DNA from: a virus
Direction: 5' to 3' (one strand)
IMG/VR virus record: IMGVR_UViG_3300010316_000012
Coordinates: 1 to 47,179 of that record
Length of the DNA stretch: 47,179 nucleotides
Shown: piece by piece, positions 1 through 8,319 of the stretch
Layout: every line of letters starts with the position of its first letter
Position numbering within the stretch: position 1 is the first letter of the stretch
Program-made: the position numbers and the translations under genes
The notes under the pieces: generated by a model
Databases searched by the model: none
Told to the model about the DNA's origin: nothing
What the model saw: the letters and a program-made list of their open reading frames with translations, nothing else

Positions 1-72
1 AATGGGGTTTGCGCTGGTTCTATTGATATGAACCCAGTAGGTCAAAGACTAGAGACCAGCGCAAACCCCATT
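1..72. repeat. 18-bp perfect inverted repeat at the window edge
   Basis: Positions 1-18 are the exact reverse complement of 55-72, with a 36-nt spacer. The repeat lies inside an open coding frame at the very start of the window, which is where hairpin or chimeric read ends produce artefacts. It could also be a real foldback. Nothing else marks it as a functional site. Confidence 0.85.
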
Positions 73-1344
73 GGCGAATCAAAGCCATCTAAGCAACAAG
101 CTATTATTGCTTCTATGTTGCGCAAAAGCGATATTGGTGAAATCAAGATTGTTCGCACACCAGACGCAGCTTATATGTATGAGTCCGTAGATGGTGGCCA
201 CCGCAAACGCGCCATTCTTGACTTTATTCTTGGTAAGTTTCCTACACACAAGACTTCTCCAGTTGGTGAAAAGTATTTCTCTCAATTCACAGATGAAGAA
301 CGTGAACAGTTTTTTTCTTATGAAATTCGTTTCGTGACCTTTGATAGTTTGACGAATCGTCAGAAGGGAGAACTTTTCCGCGATACTAACAACACGACAC
401 CAGTGAACCAACAAGAGACTCTGAACTCTTATGGTGATATGCCCATCGCCAACTTGATTCGTAACACCGCACGTTCTGTTGATGACAACTTGCCACACGA
501 ACTTTTTGAATGGTCTGTTAGTCAACAGGGTAACATCAACTATAGGAACATTGCGTTCAATAACAACCGCCTTGTGATTGATGAGATCGTTGCTCGTATT
601 GTGTTTCTAATCTACTCTGGTGAGAAGGTGAACACGACCACTTATGATCAGTTGACTGCGGTGTATGATGATCCAAGTCTTGGTGAGAAAGAAGTTGCAA
701 AGATTGATAAGAAGTTGAAAGAGGTTCTCGATTTCTTGTTGAAAGTGTCTATTGCTCGTAAAAAAGTTCATGGTCGCGGTTTGACTAAAGGTATGATGGT
801 CATGCTGTATCGTCTATACTTCCATTTCAAAGAAGAGTACGGCGCTTTCAAAGTGGAAGATTATACCGCTTTCTTTGATGAGTTTTACAAAGCATTTACC
901 GCGTTTGATTTGCGTAATCCTACTCGCACCGAGATTGTTGAGAAAAGTCGTGATGGCTCAGGTGGCCGTTTGATTTATGAAGCGTTCAATCAACACTTGG
1001 GTGAACACAAGACTTTGTATAAAACTCGCAACACCATCACTTGGTTGCTTGAAGAGATGGACTTGAACAAAGCAACTTTTCTTGTTCAAGCTACTAAGCG
1101 CACCTTTTCGCGCGATCAAACCGAAGTGATGCTTGCGCGTCAAGGTTATAAGTGCTGGGTTGATGAACAGCCACTTACGATGGATGAGGCTGAAGGTGCG
1201 CATATCATTGCTTATTCTAAAGGGGGTAAGACCGAGATTGGCAACTTGGTTGTTGTTCGTGCGGAGCATAATCGTCGTATGCAAGACATGAATGCAAATG
1301 ATTATAAGGTAATTTACATGAAATCCTTAAAGGAGGCAGCTTGA
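1..1344 (+). CDS. DUF262/ParB-like protein with C-terminal HNH motif (5' end cut off)
   Basis: The frame is open to the left edge, so the true start is probably outside the window; the first internal ATG is at 28 (438 aa from there). The N-terminal part has a DUF262-like signature: GGHRKRAILDF around residue 57, followed by a TNNTTPVNQQE segment. The last ~60 residues look like an HNH nuclease: a GYKC start, AHIIAYSKGGKTEIGNL, then an EHN. DUF262-HNH fusions occur in GmrSD-type modification-dependent restriction proteins, but they are also found as orphan phage proteins. Role here is unknown: endonuclease, homing-related or anti-competitor. The stop overlaps the next start as TTGA. Confidence 0.6.
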   Translation, partial: NGVCAGSIDMNPVGQRLETSANPIGESKPSKQQAIIASMLRKSDIGEIKIVRTPDAAYMYESVDGGHRKRAILDFILGKFPTHKTSPVGEKYFSQFTDEEREQFFSYEIRFVTFDSLTNRQKGELFRDTNNTTPVNQQETLNSYGDMPIANLIRNTARSVDDNLPHELFEWSVSQQGNINYRNIAFNNNRLVIDEIVARIVFLIYSGEKVNTTTYDQLTAVYDDPSLGEKEVAKIDKKLKEVLDFLLKVSIARKKVHGRGLTKGMMVMLYRLYFHFKEEYGAFKVEDYTAFFDEFYKAFTAFDLRNPTRTEIVEKSRDGSGGRLIYEAFNQHLGEHKTLYKTRNTITWLLEEMDLNKATFLVQATKRTFSRDQTEVMLARQGYKCWVDEQPLTMDEAEGAHIIAYSKGGKTEIGNLVVVRAEHNRRMQDMNANDYKVIYMKSLKEAA

Positions 1345-1976
1345 GAAAAGACTTTATTATAGACTTTGAGTCTATAGGGCAAGATTCAACTAAGTGCCCC
1401 GCAGTTGACGCTGCGTGGGCCACTTTTTACTGGGATAGATTTATAGATGAACCTTATTCGTTTGAAGAACTGACCAAACAGGTAAAGACTGTCAAGTTTT
1501 CTGTGAAAGATCAGATTGACAGATTCGGTAGATCGTTTACAAAAGATGATCTGAAGTGGTGGGATCAACAATCTCCAGAAGCCAAATCAAAGCTAAAACC
1601 TACCAAAGAAGACTTGACATATGAAGAATTTAGTGATACACTATTTGAATACTTGAGAGATCAAGGTAAGATAGAGTATTGGTGGTCTCGTGGTAACTCG
1701 TTTGACCCTGTGATTATTGATCAGATAATGAGATCACTGAAACAGAATGTGTTGTTGAATGAATACCTTAAATGGTGGCGTGTAAGAGATACCAGAACTT
1801 GGATTGATGCTAAGTTCAACTTCTCTCAAAAAAATGGCTTTATTCCTGTAGCAGATACTGATTACTGGACTAAATACTTCGTAGCGCACGATAGCACACA
1901 TGACGTTGCGGCTGACATTTTGAGATTACAGGCCATTCATAGGGCTGAACATGATTTGGAGCAAGTGAATATATAA
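1341..1976 (+). CDS. dexA: DexA-like 3'-5' exonuclease (DEDD family)
   Basis: A 211-aa protein matching T4 exonuclease A in length (227 aa) and motifs. It starts with an FIIDFES motif (the first two acidic metal ligands) and has RGNSFDPVIID mid-protein and HDVAADILR near the end (late acidic residue). T4 DexA degrades single-stranded DNA from the 3' end. The start is TTG at 1341, because AAGGAGG lies just upstream and the codon overlaps the previous TGA as TTGA. That arrangement implies translational coupling. Confidence 0.8.
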   Translation: MRKDFIIDFESIGQDSTKCPAVDAAWATFYWDRFIDEPYSFEELTKQVKTVKFSVKDQIDRFGRSFTKDDLKWWDQQSPEAKSKLKPTKEDLTYEEFSDTLFEYLRDQGKIEYWWSRGNSFDPVIIDQIMRSLKQNVLLNEYLKWWRVRDTRTWIDAKFNFSQKNGFIPVADTDYWTKYFVAHDSTHDVAADILRLQAIHRAEHDLEQVNI

Positions 1977-2413
1977 TGAACAAAAAGAATAAACATCCAG
2001 CATCTAAGACTGGAGCAATGCGTGAAGCATTAGGTGTGCCTTATTTCCGACAAGTTCCTCTTGAAGCCGTAGCCGCTGGTGCTACCTCCTTCGAGTACGG
2101 CGCTTTGAAGTATACACATCGTAACTGGGAGAAGGGTTTACCCTGGCAACAAATGATTGACAGCCTCAAGCGTCACATTGACGACTTTGAGCGTGGTCAC
2201 GATTTTGACGACGGTGAAAATGGCTCTGGTCTACATCAAGTTTGTATGATCATGGCTTCTGCTATGATGCTATCGGCGTCTGTTATTAGAGGCATCGGTG
2301 AAGATGATCGTATGCCTCCAACATCTGATGAAGCATTAAGCGCTAAAGAGTGTGCTAAGTGGATGAAGATGCAACTTGAAAATTCTAGAATAAAGGATGA
2401 ACATGAACATTGA
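1976..2413 (+). CDS. dATP/dGTP pyrophosphohydrolase-like protein (DUF5664 type)
   Basis: A 145-aa protein with the phage DUF5664 pattern: FEYGALKY, RNWEKGLPW, a helix with HIDDFERG, then HQVCMIMASAMML. All-alpha proteins of this kind are annotated as dATP/dGTP diphosphohydrolase N-terminal domains, and the acidic and histidine residues fit a MazG-like metal site. A role in adjusting the dNTP pool fits the neighbours. The start overlaps the DexA stop by one base. Family assignment is from memory of motifs; substrate is not established. Confidence 0.6.
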   Translation: MNKKNKHPASKTGAMREALGVPYFRQVPLEAVAAGATSFEYGALKYTHRNWEKGLPWQQMIDSLKRHIDDFERGHDFDDGENGSGLHQVCMIMASAMMLSASVIRGIGEDDRMPPTSDEALSAKECAKWMKMQLENSRIKDEHEH

Positions 2414-3326
2414 ACTTGACATTGAAAACCTAAAGACAAAGAGTTTGTTTGTCGCCACTCCAATGTATGGCGGAAACTGCTCTGGTATGTACACAAAGGC
2501 AACTAACGATCTATCAATGATCTGTGCTAAATACGGCATTGAACTGAAGTTTTATTACCTATTTAACGAATCTTTGATTACAAGGGCCCGCAACTATTGC
2601 GTTGATGAGTTTCTAAGGTCTGGCTGTACACACCTTATGTTTATTGACTCTGACATTGGATTCAACTACAAAGACGTGTTGCATCTAATGCAGATCACAG
2701 ACTCCGCCACAGGCATGGACATTGTGACAGGTGCTTATCCCAAGAAAACAATCTCTTGGGAGAAAGTCAAAAAAGCATCTGACATGGGATACGGTGCTGA
2801 TAATCCATTTCAACTTGAACACTTCGTGGGCGACTTCGTGTTCAACCCAGATTCTGACATCAAGTCATTCAAGCTAAACGAGCCAGTGAAAATCAAAGAA
2901 GGTGGCACTGGATTCATGATGATTCATCGTGACGTTTTTGATAAGTACGCCGAGGCCTATCCAGAACTGAAGTACAAACCAGATCACGCAAGAACTGAGC
3001 ATTTTGACGGTACTCGTGAAATCACGGCGTTCTTTGACACGGTGATTGACCCAGAAAGTAAGCGTTACCTTTCTGAGGACTACATGTTCAGCTATTATGC
3101 GCGGCGCATTGGTCTAAACGTTTGGCTCTGCCCTTGGATTCAGCTAAAGCATGTCGGCACATACACCTTTGGTGGATCGCTAAGTGCTATGGCAGCTATT
3201 CAGGCATCACCAACAGCATCAAAAGAATCTAACAAAAAAACTTACTTGACAAAGAATCAAGAACCTGCTAAAACTGATGATATGAATCGCAAACAGCGCC
3301 GCGCGCAAGAAAAAATGAGGAAGTAA
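2397..3326 (+). CDS. GT-A fold glycosyltransferase
   Basis: A 309-aa protein with a Rossmann-like start (KSLFVATPMYGG) and a metal-binding DSD motif in LMFIDSDIGF around residue 85. Downstream is an ARTEHFDGTREITAFFDT segment and a late H in LKHVGTYTFGG. This resembles Anp1/GT2-like phage glycosyltransferases. The acceptor is unknown: modified DNA base, virion protein or host surface sugar. The last ~45 residues are basic and low-complexity. The start overlaps the preceding gene by 17 nt, and a second ATG at 2403 is possible. Confidence 0.65.
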   Translation: MNMNIELDIENLKTKSLFVATPMYGGNCSGMYTKATNDLSMICAKYGIELKFYYLFNESLITRARNYCVDEFLRSGCTHLMFIDSDIGFNYKDVLHLMQITDSATGMDIVTGAYPKKTISWEKVKKASDMGYGADNPFQLEHFVGDFVFNPDSDIKSFKLNEPVKIKEGGTGFMMIHRDVFDKYAEAYPELKYKPDHARTEHFDGTREITAFFDTVIDPESKRYLSEDYMFSYYARRIGLNVWLCPWIQLKHVGTYTFGGSLSAMAAIQASPTASKESNKKTYLTKNQEPAKTDDMNRKQRRAQEKMRK

Positions 3327-3329
3327 GCA

Positions 3330-3983
3330 ATGAAGTTTAGTAATGACACGTTGACGATTTTGAAGAACTTTTCGCAGATCAATCAGAGTATCATGTTCAA
3401 GACGGGTAACAAGGTACGCACCATTCATCCACAACGAACAGTCTTGGCTGAAGCGACTATCACAGAAAACATCACACAACAAGCTGGTGTGTACGATCTT
3501 TCTCGTTTCATTGGCGTTTTGTCAATGGCCTCCGATCCTGAGATTGATTTTGGCTCTGATCGCTTTACTATCAGTAGCAGCAATGGTGGAGAGACAAGCT
3601 ATACCTACACCGCTGAGAACATGATTGTAACTCCTCCAGATAAAGAGATCAAGATCCCAAATGTTGAAGCCACAGTGTTTGTGTCGTCTCGTGTACTTGA
3701 CGAAGTGACTAAGGCAGCTAACATTCTGAATCTACCCGAAATCTCTTTCAAGGCTGAAAATGGCGTTATCCGGGTATCTGCTACAGATTCAAAAACACCG
3801 ACTTCCGATTCACATAAAGTGAAGATTCAAGAAGGAGTAGACTGCCAAGATTTTGAATTGATTGTTCAGCGTGACAATCTTCGTCTTTTGCCAGGTGACT
3901 ATGATGTGTCGCTATCCACTAGTGGCATGGCCCATTTCAAATCAGATAAGGTCCAATACTGGATCGCAGTAACATCTAACTAA
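3330..3983 (+). CDS. 45: Sliding clamp (gp45-like DNA polymerase processivity factor)
   Basis: A 217-aa protein, close to T4 gp45 (228 aa). The beginning, FSNDTLTILKNFSQINQSIMF, and the YDLSRFIGVLS and FTISSSNG segments are typical of T4-like clamps. It forms a trimeric ring loaded by gp44/62, tethers the polymerase, and in T4 also activates late transcription. Preceded by a GAGGAAG ribosome site. It starts the canonical 45-44-62-regA-43 order. Confidence 0.9.
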   Translation: MKFSNDTLTILKNFSQINQSIMFKTGNKVRTIHPQRTVLAEATITENITQQAGVYDLSRFIGVLSMASDPEIDFGSDRFTISSSNGGETSYTYTAENMIVTPPDKEIKIPNVEATVFVSSRVLDEVTKAANILNLPEISFKAENGVIRVSATDSKTPTSDSHKVKIQEGVDCQDFELIVQRDNLRLLPGDYDVSLSTSGMAHFKSDKVQYWIAVTSN

Positions 3984-3992
3984 GGAGAAAAA

Positions 3993-4205
3993 ATGACTGA
4001 GACTAACGCACAACCACAAGAAGCGCCTTCCATCAATCTAAATGACGTTGAGGCTGTCATCAAGATTATTGACGTTTCTGTTGAACGTGGCGCGATTCGC
4101 GGAGAAGAAATGCTGGCAGTAGGTACAATCCGACAAAGATTCGCAAACTTCTATCAGTATGTGAAAGCCTCTCAAGAACCTGAAGAAGAGCAAACAGAAG
4201 AATAA
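3993..4205 (+). CDS. Small conserved T4-like phage protein next to the clamp
   Basis: A 70-aa acidic protein with a central amphipathic segment (VIKIIDVSVERGAIRGEEML then GTIRQRF) and a Gln/Glu-rich tail. A similar small ORF occurs between the clamp and clamp-loader genes of marine T4-like phages. Function is unknown. AAGGAG precedes the ATG, and a terminator follows directly. Confidence 0.7.
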   Translation: MTETNAQPQEAPSINLNDVEAVIKIIDVSVERGAIRGEEMLAVGTIRQRFANFYQYVKASQEPEEEQTEE

Positions 4206-4213
4206 AAAAAGAT

Positions 4214-4240
4214 AAGAGGGGTTTACAAGACCCCTCTTTT
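4214..4240 (+). terminator. Rho-independent terminator after the clamp operon
   Basis: AAGAGGGG (4214-4221) pairs with CCCCTCTT (4231-4238) around a 9-nt loop and is followed by T residues. It separates the clamp unit from clamp-loader transcription. Confidence 0.85.
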
Positions 4241-4283
4241 CATCTATACTGAACTTTCAATACATTATGATTATGAGGTCCTC

Positions 4284-5228
4284 ATGCTAGAAGAGTTTAT
4301 TTGGTGTCAGAAGTATCGCCCAAAAACAGTACAAGAAACTATCCTTCCGAAAGAACTGAAAGACACGTTCCAAGAGTTTGTTGATAATAAAAATGTTCCA
4401 AACTTGATTCTGTCTGGTCGCGCAGGTGTAGGTAAAACTACTATCGCTAAGGCCATGCTAGATGAGATTGGTGCAGACTACATCACTATCAACGGCTCTA
4501 ACGAAGGCCGTCTCATTGAAACATTGCGAGTGAAGATTCAGAACTTTGCGTCTACAGTATCGTTTTCTGGTGGGCGAAAGTACATCATCCTTGATGAAGC
4601 TGATTACTTGAACGCAGATTCTGTTCAGCCCGCACTTCGTAACTTTATGGAAGAGTTTTCCAAGAACTGTGGGTTTATTCTCACATGTAACTTCAAGAAC
4701 CGTATCATTGATCCGCTGCAATCTCGTTGTAGTGTCATTGACTTCAACCTCAAAAATAAAGACAAACCTAAGATGGCCGCGCAGTTTTTCAAACGTGTGT
4801 GTTCTATTCTTGAACAAGAGAACGTGCAGTTTGACCAAAAAGCTGTTGCTGAAATGGTACAGACATATTTTCCAGATTGGCGGCGTGTTCTGAATGAACT
4901 TCAGAGGTATTCTGCCACAGGTAAGATTGACGCTGGCGTTCTTGTAAATCATTCAAGTGACAACTTTGATCAACTTATCAGTCTTATGAAAGCTCGCAAC
5001 TTCACAGAAGTTCGTAAATGGGTTGCACAAAACTCTGACGTTGATTCTGCTATTATGTATCACACATTGTATGACATTTTACCAGTCAAACTCAAGACTA
5101 CACAGAACATTGCGGATGCAATCATCATTCTTGCCGAGTATCAATACAAAGAGGCCTTCGTAGCTAACTCTGAAATCAATCGTGTTGCTGCATTAGCCAC
5201 TCTTATGGCCGAGGTAGATTGGAAGTGA
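4284..5228 (+). CDS. 44: Clamp loader large subunit (gp44-like AAA+ ATPase)
   Basis: A 314-aa AAA+ ATPase matching T4 gp44 (319 aa). Walker A GRAGVGKT is at residues 45-52, the Walker B box DEAD at 104-107, and the arginine-finger SRC motif at about 147-149. With gp62 it opens the gp45 ring and loads it onto primer-template DNA. It is the first gene after the terminator at 4214-4240, so its transcription must restart in the short gap at 4241-4283; no strong promoter is visible there. Confidence 0.92.
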   Translation: MLEEFIWCQKYRPKTVQETILPKELKDTFQEFVDNKNVPNLILSGRAGVGKTTIAKAMLDEIGADYITINGSNEGRLIETLRVKIQNFASTVSFSGGRKYIILDEADYLNADSVQPALRNFMEEFSKNCGFILTCNFKNRIIDPLQSRCSVIDFNLKNKDKPKMAAQFFKRVCSILEQENVQFDQKAVAEMVQTYFPDWRRVLNELQRYSATGKIDAGVLVNHSSDNFDQLISLMKARNFTEVRKWVAQNSDVDSAIMYHTLYDILPVKLKTTQNIADAIIILAEYQYKEAFVANSEINRVAALATLMAEVDWK

Positions 5229-5425
5229 ATCTATTCAAGAAAAATAAAGCGTGTGTATTATGTGAAGGCAATATAGTAGCGGGAGAAAACTATGCTGAAA
5301 TCAGATACACTTACACAGATGAAGATGGGGGTGAGGGTATAGGTATAGCATACGCTTGCCCTAAATGTGTTGATGAGATGGAAACTCAACAGAACTTGAT
5401 TGGAGACGCGGATGAAACCATTTGA
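5225..5425 (+). CDS. Small zinc-ribbon protein
   Basis: A short acidic protein (66-68 aa) with two CxxC pairs, CVLC near residue 12 and CPKC near residue 45, which should bind one zinc. GTG at 5225 overlaps the gp44 TGA as GTGA with GAGG ten bases upstream. TTG at 5219 in the same frame is the alternative start. It sits between clamp-loader genes 44 and 62 and ends inside gene 62. The role is unknown; structural or regulatory zinc binding is inferred. Confidence 0.65.
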   Translation: MNLFKKNKACVLCEGNIVAGENYAEIRYTYTDEDGGEGIGIAYACPKCVDEMETQQNLIGDADETI

Positions 5426-5798
5426 CTATGTAAACTCCATTTCAAAGACTAAAAATAACATGATGCAAGGCACAGAAAATGATGCTCTTGCTGAAAAGGC
5501 TTATGTGCCTTACATAGTCAATAAAGCACTATCTTACTTTCCAGATACGATTTTACATGCAAACTTGATGAATCAGAACTATCATCTAAATAACCGTGCG
5601 CAATACACGTTTTTGTTAAATAGCATTAGACCTAAAAAGCGATTTGCGAAATGGGTACAAGATGCTAGTAACGAAGACTTGAATGCTGTATGTGTGTATT
5701 ATGATTGCAATACCACCAGAGGGCAGGAATACCTGTCTTTGTTGTCTAGTGAACAAATTGAAATGATAAAAAAAGAACTAGAAACGGGTGGGAAATAG
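5412..5798 (+). CDS. 62: Clamp loader small subunit (gp62-like)
   Basis: A 128-aa protein from ATG 5412, which follows a GGAG; the frame is also open from a TTG at 5400. The KPFDYVNSISKTKNNMM beginning and the YVPYIVNKALSYFPDT and NNRAQYTFLLNSIRPKKRF segments are typical of gp62, though it is shorter than T4 gp62 (187 aa). It bridges the gp44 tetramer. Overlaps the zinc-ribbon ORF by 14 nt. Confidence 0.85.
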   Translation: MKPFDYVNSISKTKNNMMQGTENDALAEKAYVPYIVNKALSYFPDTILHANLMNQNYHLNNRAQYTFLLNSIRPKKRFAKWVQDASNEDLNAVCVYYDCNTTRGQEYLSLLSSEQIEMIKKELETGGK

Positions 5799-5818
5799 TA
5801 CCTTGAAATGATGATGTG

Positions 5819-5826
5819 CATAAATA
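5819..5826 (+). promoter_or_regulatory. T4-late-type promoter box (CATAAATA)
   Basis: CATAAATA is one mismatch from the T4 late promoter TATAAATA. It lies ~30 nt before the HNH gene and within the gap after gene 62, the same arrangement as upstream of other homing genes here. Confidence 0.45.
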
Positions 5827-5888
5827 CTTCAAAGAACATTTGGGTATTTTATGAAAATAAAAAGAAATCAAACACCACCTAAAAAGAT

Positions 5889-6440
5889 TTGTTTGCTTTA
5901 TACGAAACGATGACATTGCAGGAAATCGCTAACCATTATAAAACCACAAAAACGAGAGTTGGAAAATGGTTTGACGTTCTAGATATACCTAAAAATAAAC
6001 AGGGCGGTGGGAATAACAGAAAGGTTATAGACGCCGTTTCTCACGATACGTTGAAAAAATATGTAGACGATGGTTTTACGAATGCGGAAATATGTGAAAA
6101 GATTGGGTGCAGTAAATCAAATGTAGCTAGATTATTACGCATTTATGATATAAAAAGAGACTATAGAAAATCCGAATATGATAAATACTGTCGTAAAGTG
6201 AGGAATCTAACTGAAAAAAAGTATGTTGAACACATTGATATTATTAACCCTGAAAGATACCCTAGAACACTATGTGGTGTGAGTGGTGGATATCAAGTAG
6301 ATCATATAAAATCTGTTAGAGAATGCTTTGATAAAGGGTTTTCTGTGGAGTTTTGTGCGAGTATTGAAAACCTTCAAATGATAACGTGGGAAGAAAATTT
6401 AAAAAGAAGAAGGTTTATTAAAAATGGAAAGCGAAAATAA
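5889..6440 (+). CDS. HNH-like homing endonuclease with N-terminal HTH repeats, apparent frameshift
   Basis: From TTG 5889 the frame gives 183 aa: two helix-turn-helix units (MTLQEIANHY and FTNAEICEKIGCSKSNVARLL), then a nuclease part with YQVDHIKSV, ENLQMITWEENLKRRR. This is a free-standing homing endonuclease layout. The probable original start is ATG 5851 in another frame. Adding one A to the A5 run at 5881-5885 joins the two frames (…PKKDLFALYETMTL), so one base is missing by mutation or sequencing error. It sits between 62 and regA and overlaps regA by 17 nt. Confidence 0.7.
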   Translation: MFALYETMTLQEIANHYKTTKTRVGKWFDVLDIPKNKQGGGNNRKVIDAVSHDTLKKYVDDGFTNAEICEKIGCSKSNVARLLRIYDIKRDYRKSEYDKYCRKVRNLTEKKYVEHIDIINPERYPRTLCGVSGGYQVDHIKSVRECFDKGFSVEFCASIENLQMITWEENLKRRRFIKNGKRK

Positions 6441-6849
6441 AAGGAATGTGAATGATATTTTCCAAGGGGTTGGTGTTGAAATTGAGCTACCTAACAGCGA
6501 AAGTTTTTTGAAAGTCAAAGAAACGCTAACTAGAATCGGTATTGCGTCTCGCAAAGACAGAAAATTGTACCAATCTTGTCACATTCTGCATAAGCAGGGT
6601 AGATACGCATTGATTCATTTCAAGGAACTGTTTATGCTAGACGGTAAGATTGATAACTTCAGTGATGAAGATAAGGCTAGACGAAACACAATCGCAAATC
6701 TACTTGAAGAATGGGATCTGCTGACAATCGTGGACCCAGAAAAAACTGAAGACCCAGTAGCGCCAATGTCGCAAATCAAAATCTTACCGTTCAAAGAAAA
6801 AGACAACTGGGAACTCGTGACAAAATACAACATTGGAAAAAAACGCTAG
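6424..6849 (+). CDS. regA: RegA-like translational repressor
   Basis: A 141-aa protein. SFLKVKETLTRIGIASRKDRKLYQSCHILHKQGRY is nearly T4 RegA-like, as is the ARRNTIANLLEEWDLL segment. RegA binds initiation regions of early mRNAs and represses them. T4 RegA is 122 aa and begins near VEIEL here, so the real start may be GTG 6448 behind AAAAGG. The longer ATG 6424 start lies inside the homing gene and may be an extension created by that insertion. Confidence 0.88.
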   Translation: MESENKRNVNDIFQGVGVEIELPNSESFLKVKETLTRIGIASRKDRKLYQSCHILHKQGRYALIHFKELFMLDGKIDNFSDEDKARRNTIANLLEEWDLLTIVDPEKTEDPVAPMSQIKILPFKEKDNWELVTKYNIGKKR

Positions 6850-6864
6850 GAGACGATTTACACT

Positions 6865-7437
6865 ATGACTGATTATGATTATGATGAAGTATTTACTATT
6901 TCTGTTGATGATATTGGTGGCTACATTACGAACACGCCGACATTGAATGTGTGGAAGTTGTGGCCCGAAGCACATCTACCTAAGTACGGTAGTGAGTGGG
7001 CCGCATGTTTTGATCTGAGCGCGTCTTTACGTAGTGGAGACGAGGTTAAAGTCTACACAAAAACCAATGTCAAGGAAAATCGTCAAATCATTGATGGTTG
7101 TGCTTATCTTGCTTCTGGTGAGCGCATGTTAGTTCCGACTGGCCTTATCTTTGACTTACGTGAATGTGAGTCCCTTCGTATTCATCCACGATCAGGTCTA
7201 TCTTTGAAAAATGGTGTTGTGATCGCAAACTGTGAAGGTATTGTTGATGCTGACTATGTTCAACAGACTTATGTTATGCTTCACAACATTAGCACTGAGA
7301 CGTTCACCATACGCGACGGTGATCGTATCGCACAAGGTGAAGTCGTACATGCTCAGCAATACGAAATCGTAGAAGCTGAAATGGAACCAGAGGAAAAAAC
7401 TTCACGAAAGGGTGGTTTTGGAAGCACTGGTGTATAA
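6865..7437 (+). CDS. dut: dUTPase
   Basis: A 190-aa trimeric dUTPase with all five motifs: AACFDLSA, PRSGLSLK, GIVDADY, DRIAQGEV and the C-terminal SRKGGFGSTG. It hydrolyses dUTP to dUMP and PPi, keeping uracil out of DNA and feeding thymidylate synthase, which is also encoded here. It is longer than the usual ~150 aa because of a ~30-residue acidic N-terminus and an insert after motif 1. An AGGAGACG ribosome site precedes it. Confidence 0.92.
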   Translation: MTDYDYDEVFTISVDDIGGYITNTPTLNVWKLWPEAHLPKYGSEWAACFDLSASLRSGDEVKVYTKTNVKENRQIIDGCAYLASGERMLVPTGLIFDLRECESLRIHPRSGLSLKNGVVIANCEGIVDADYVQQTYVMLHNISTETFTIRDGDRIAQGEVVHAQQYEIVEAEMEPEEKTSRKGGFGSTGV

Positions 7438-7506
7438 AAAGAGTGTGGACGCCTTTTAGGGTCTACACAATAAACAAACTTTCTTGCTTATAAAAGGAGA
7501 ACTAAA

Positions 7507-7959
7507 ATGAATGCTACAACACGTAGATTTAATGCTGAAATGCTAAACGATCCATTTTTCATTGGATTTGATACCGTACTGAATAAACTTCATCACGGCC
7601 ACAAAAACACATCTAATTATCCACCTTACAATCTAATCAAAGCAGGTGATGACACGTATCTCATTGAACTGGCTGTTGCAGGGTTCGATGAAGAGGACTT
7701 TGACATTGAAGTGCATGATGGTGTTCTTACCATTCGTGCAGATGTAGGAGATACGGATAGGGATGTAAACTACTTACACAAGGGAATTGCAGCTAGAAGT
7801 TTTGAACGCAAGTTTACACTAGCCGATACAGTAAAGGTTCAAAGTGTATCCTTGCATATGGGTATGTTGACAATACGCCTTCAAAATGTAATCCCAGAAG
7901 AAAAGAAACCTAAGAAGATTCCGATTAGCAATAGCAACAAGCAATTGCTATCTGAATAA
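7507..7959 (+). CDS. hsp20: Small heat shock protein (Hsp20/alpha-crystallin)
   Basis: A 150-aa protein with an alpha-crystallin domain: YLIELAVAGFDEEDFDIEVHDGVLTI, then the conserved F-E-R-K-F and a GMLTIRL beta strand. It is an ATP-independent holdase. Hsp20 is a hallmark gene of marine T4-like phages, where it may protect assembling virion proteins. Strong AAGGAG ribosome site and its own transcription unit ending in a UUCG hairpin. Confidence 0.9.
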   Translation: MNATTRRFNAEMLNDPFFIGFDTVLNKLHHGHKNTSNYPPYNLIKAGDDTYLIELAVAGFDEEDFDIEVHDGVLTIRADVGDTDRDVNYLHKGIAARSFERKFTLADTVKVQSVSLHMGMLTIRLQNVIPEEKKPKKIPISNSNKQLLSE

Positions 7960-7965
7960 CTAAAC

Positions 7966-7981
7966 GGGGGCTTCGGCCCCC
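7966..7981. terminator. GC-rich UUCG hairpin after hsp20
   Basis: GGGGGC (7966-7971), loop TTCG, GCCCCC (7976-7981). The stem is very stable but is followed by AACAAAAC instead of a T run, so it may stabilise mRNA ends or terminate weakly. Confidence 0.6.
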
Positions 7982-8014
7982 AACAAAACACATACACAAC
8001 ACAGGAGACAAGTT

Positions 8015-8242
8015 ATGTCTAACAAAAACCCATTTGAACTTCGTGCAGAAATGCTTCAACTCGCAAAAGAATACATGGATCAACAATACGAAATGAACAT
8101 TCGCTTTGCGACTGACATGCATCGCGAAGGTAAAAAAACATTAGAAGAAGTTCAAGAAGCACATAAGATGTATTCTATGGAAGATTTGATGAACAAAGCA
8201 AAAGAAATGTACTCTTTTGTCTCTACAAAGGGTGACAAATAA
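8015..8242 (+). CDS. Conserved small phage protein of unknown function
   Basis: A 75-aa, highly charged, helical protein starting MSNKNPFELRAEMLQLAKEY. Similar short proteins are common in marine T4-like phages, with no known role. A CAGGAGAC ribosome site precedes it. Its TAA overlaps the ATG of the next small ORF by one base, so it may be co-translated with the alternative oxidase. Confidence 0.7.
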   Translation: MSNKNPFELRAEMLQLAKEYMDQQYEMNIRFATDMHREGKKTLEEVQEAHKMYSMEDLMNKAKEMYSFVSTKGDK

Positions 8243-8319
8243 TGTGGCCTTATAATGAATACGAATTAAAATTTATCAATGGAGAAAATGGTTTAAAGAA
8301 TGTCGGAAGTTCATCATAA
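8242..8319 (+). CDS. 25-codon ORF coupled to alternative oxidase
   Basis: An ORF of 25 codons starting [11 protein letters not shown]. Its ATG overlaps the previous stop by one base and its end overlaps the oxidase start (8300) by 20 nt. The tight nesting suggests it is translated, either as a peptide or as a coupling leader for the oxidase. Short MWPY-type peptides recur in phages and bacteria, but I cannot name a function. Confidence 0.5.
   Translation: MWPYNEYELKFINGENGLKNVGSSS

Noticed and set aside
79-525. Long minus-strand frames opposite the DUF262/HNH, gp44, helicase and RNR genes
   Set aside because: They are shadows of strongly coding plus-strand genes, lack ribosome sites and show no recognisable protein features.
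7443-7468. Terminator between dut and hsp20
   Set aside because: GTGTGGAC and GTCTACAC pair with one G-U, but no T-run follows; too weak to list.
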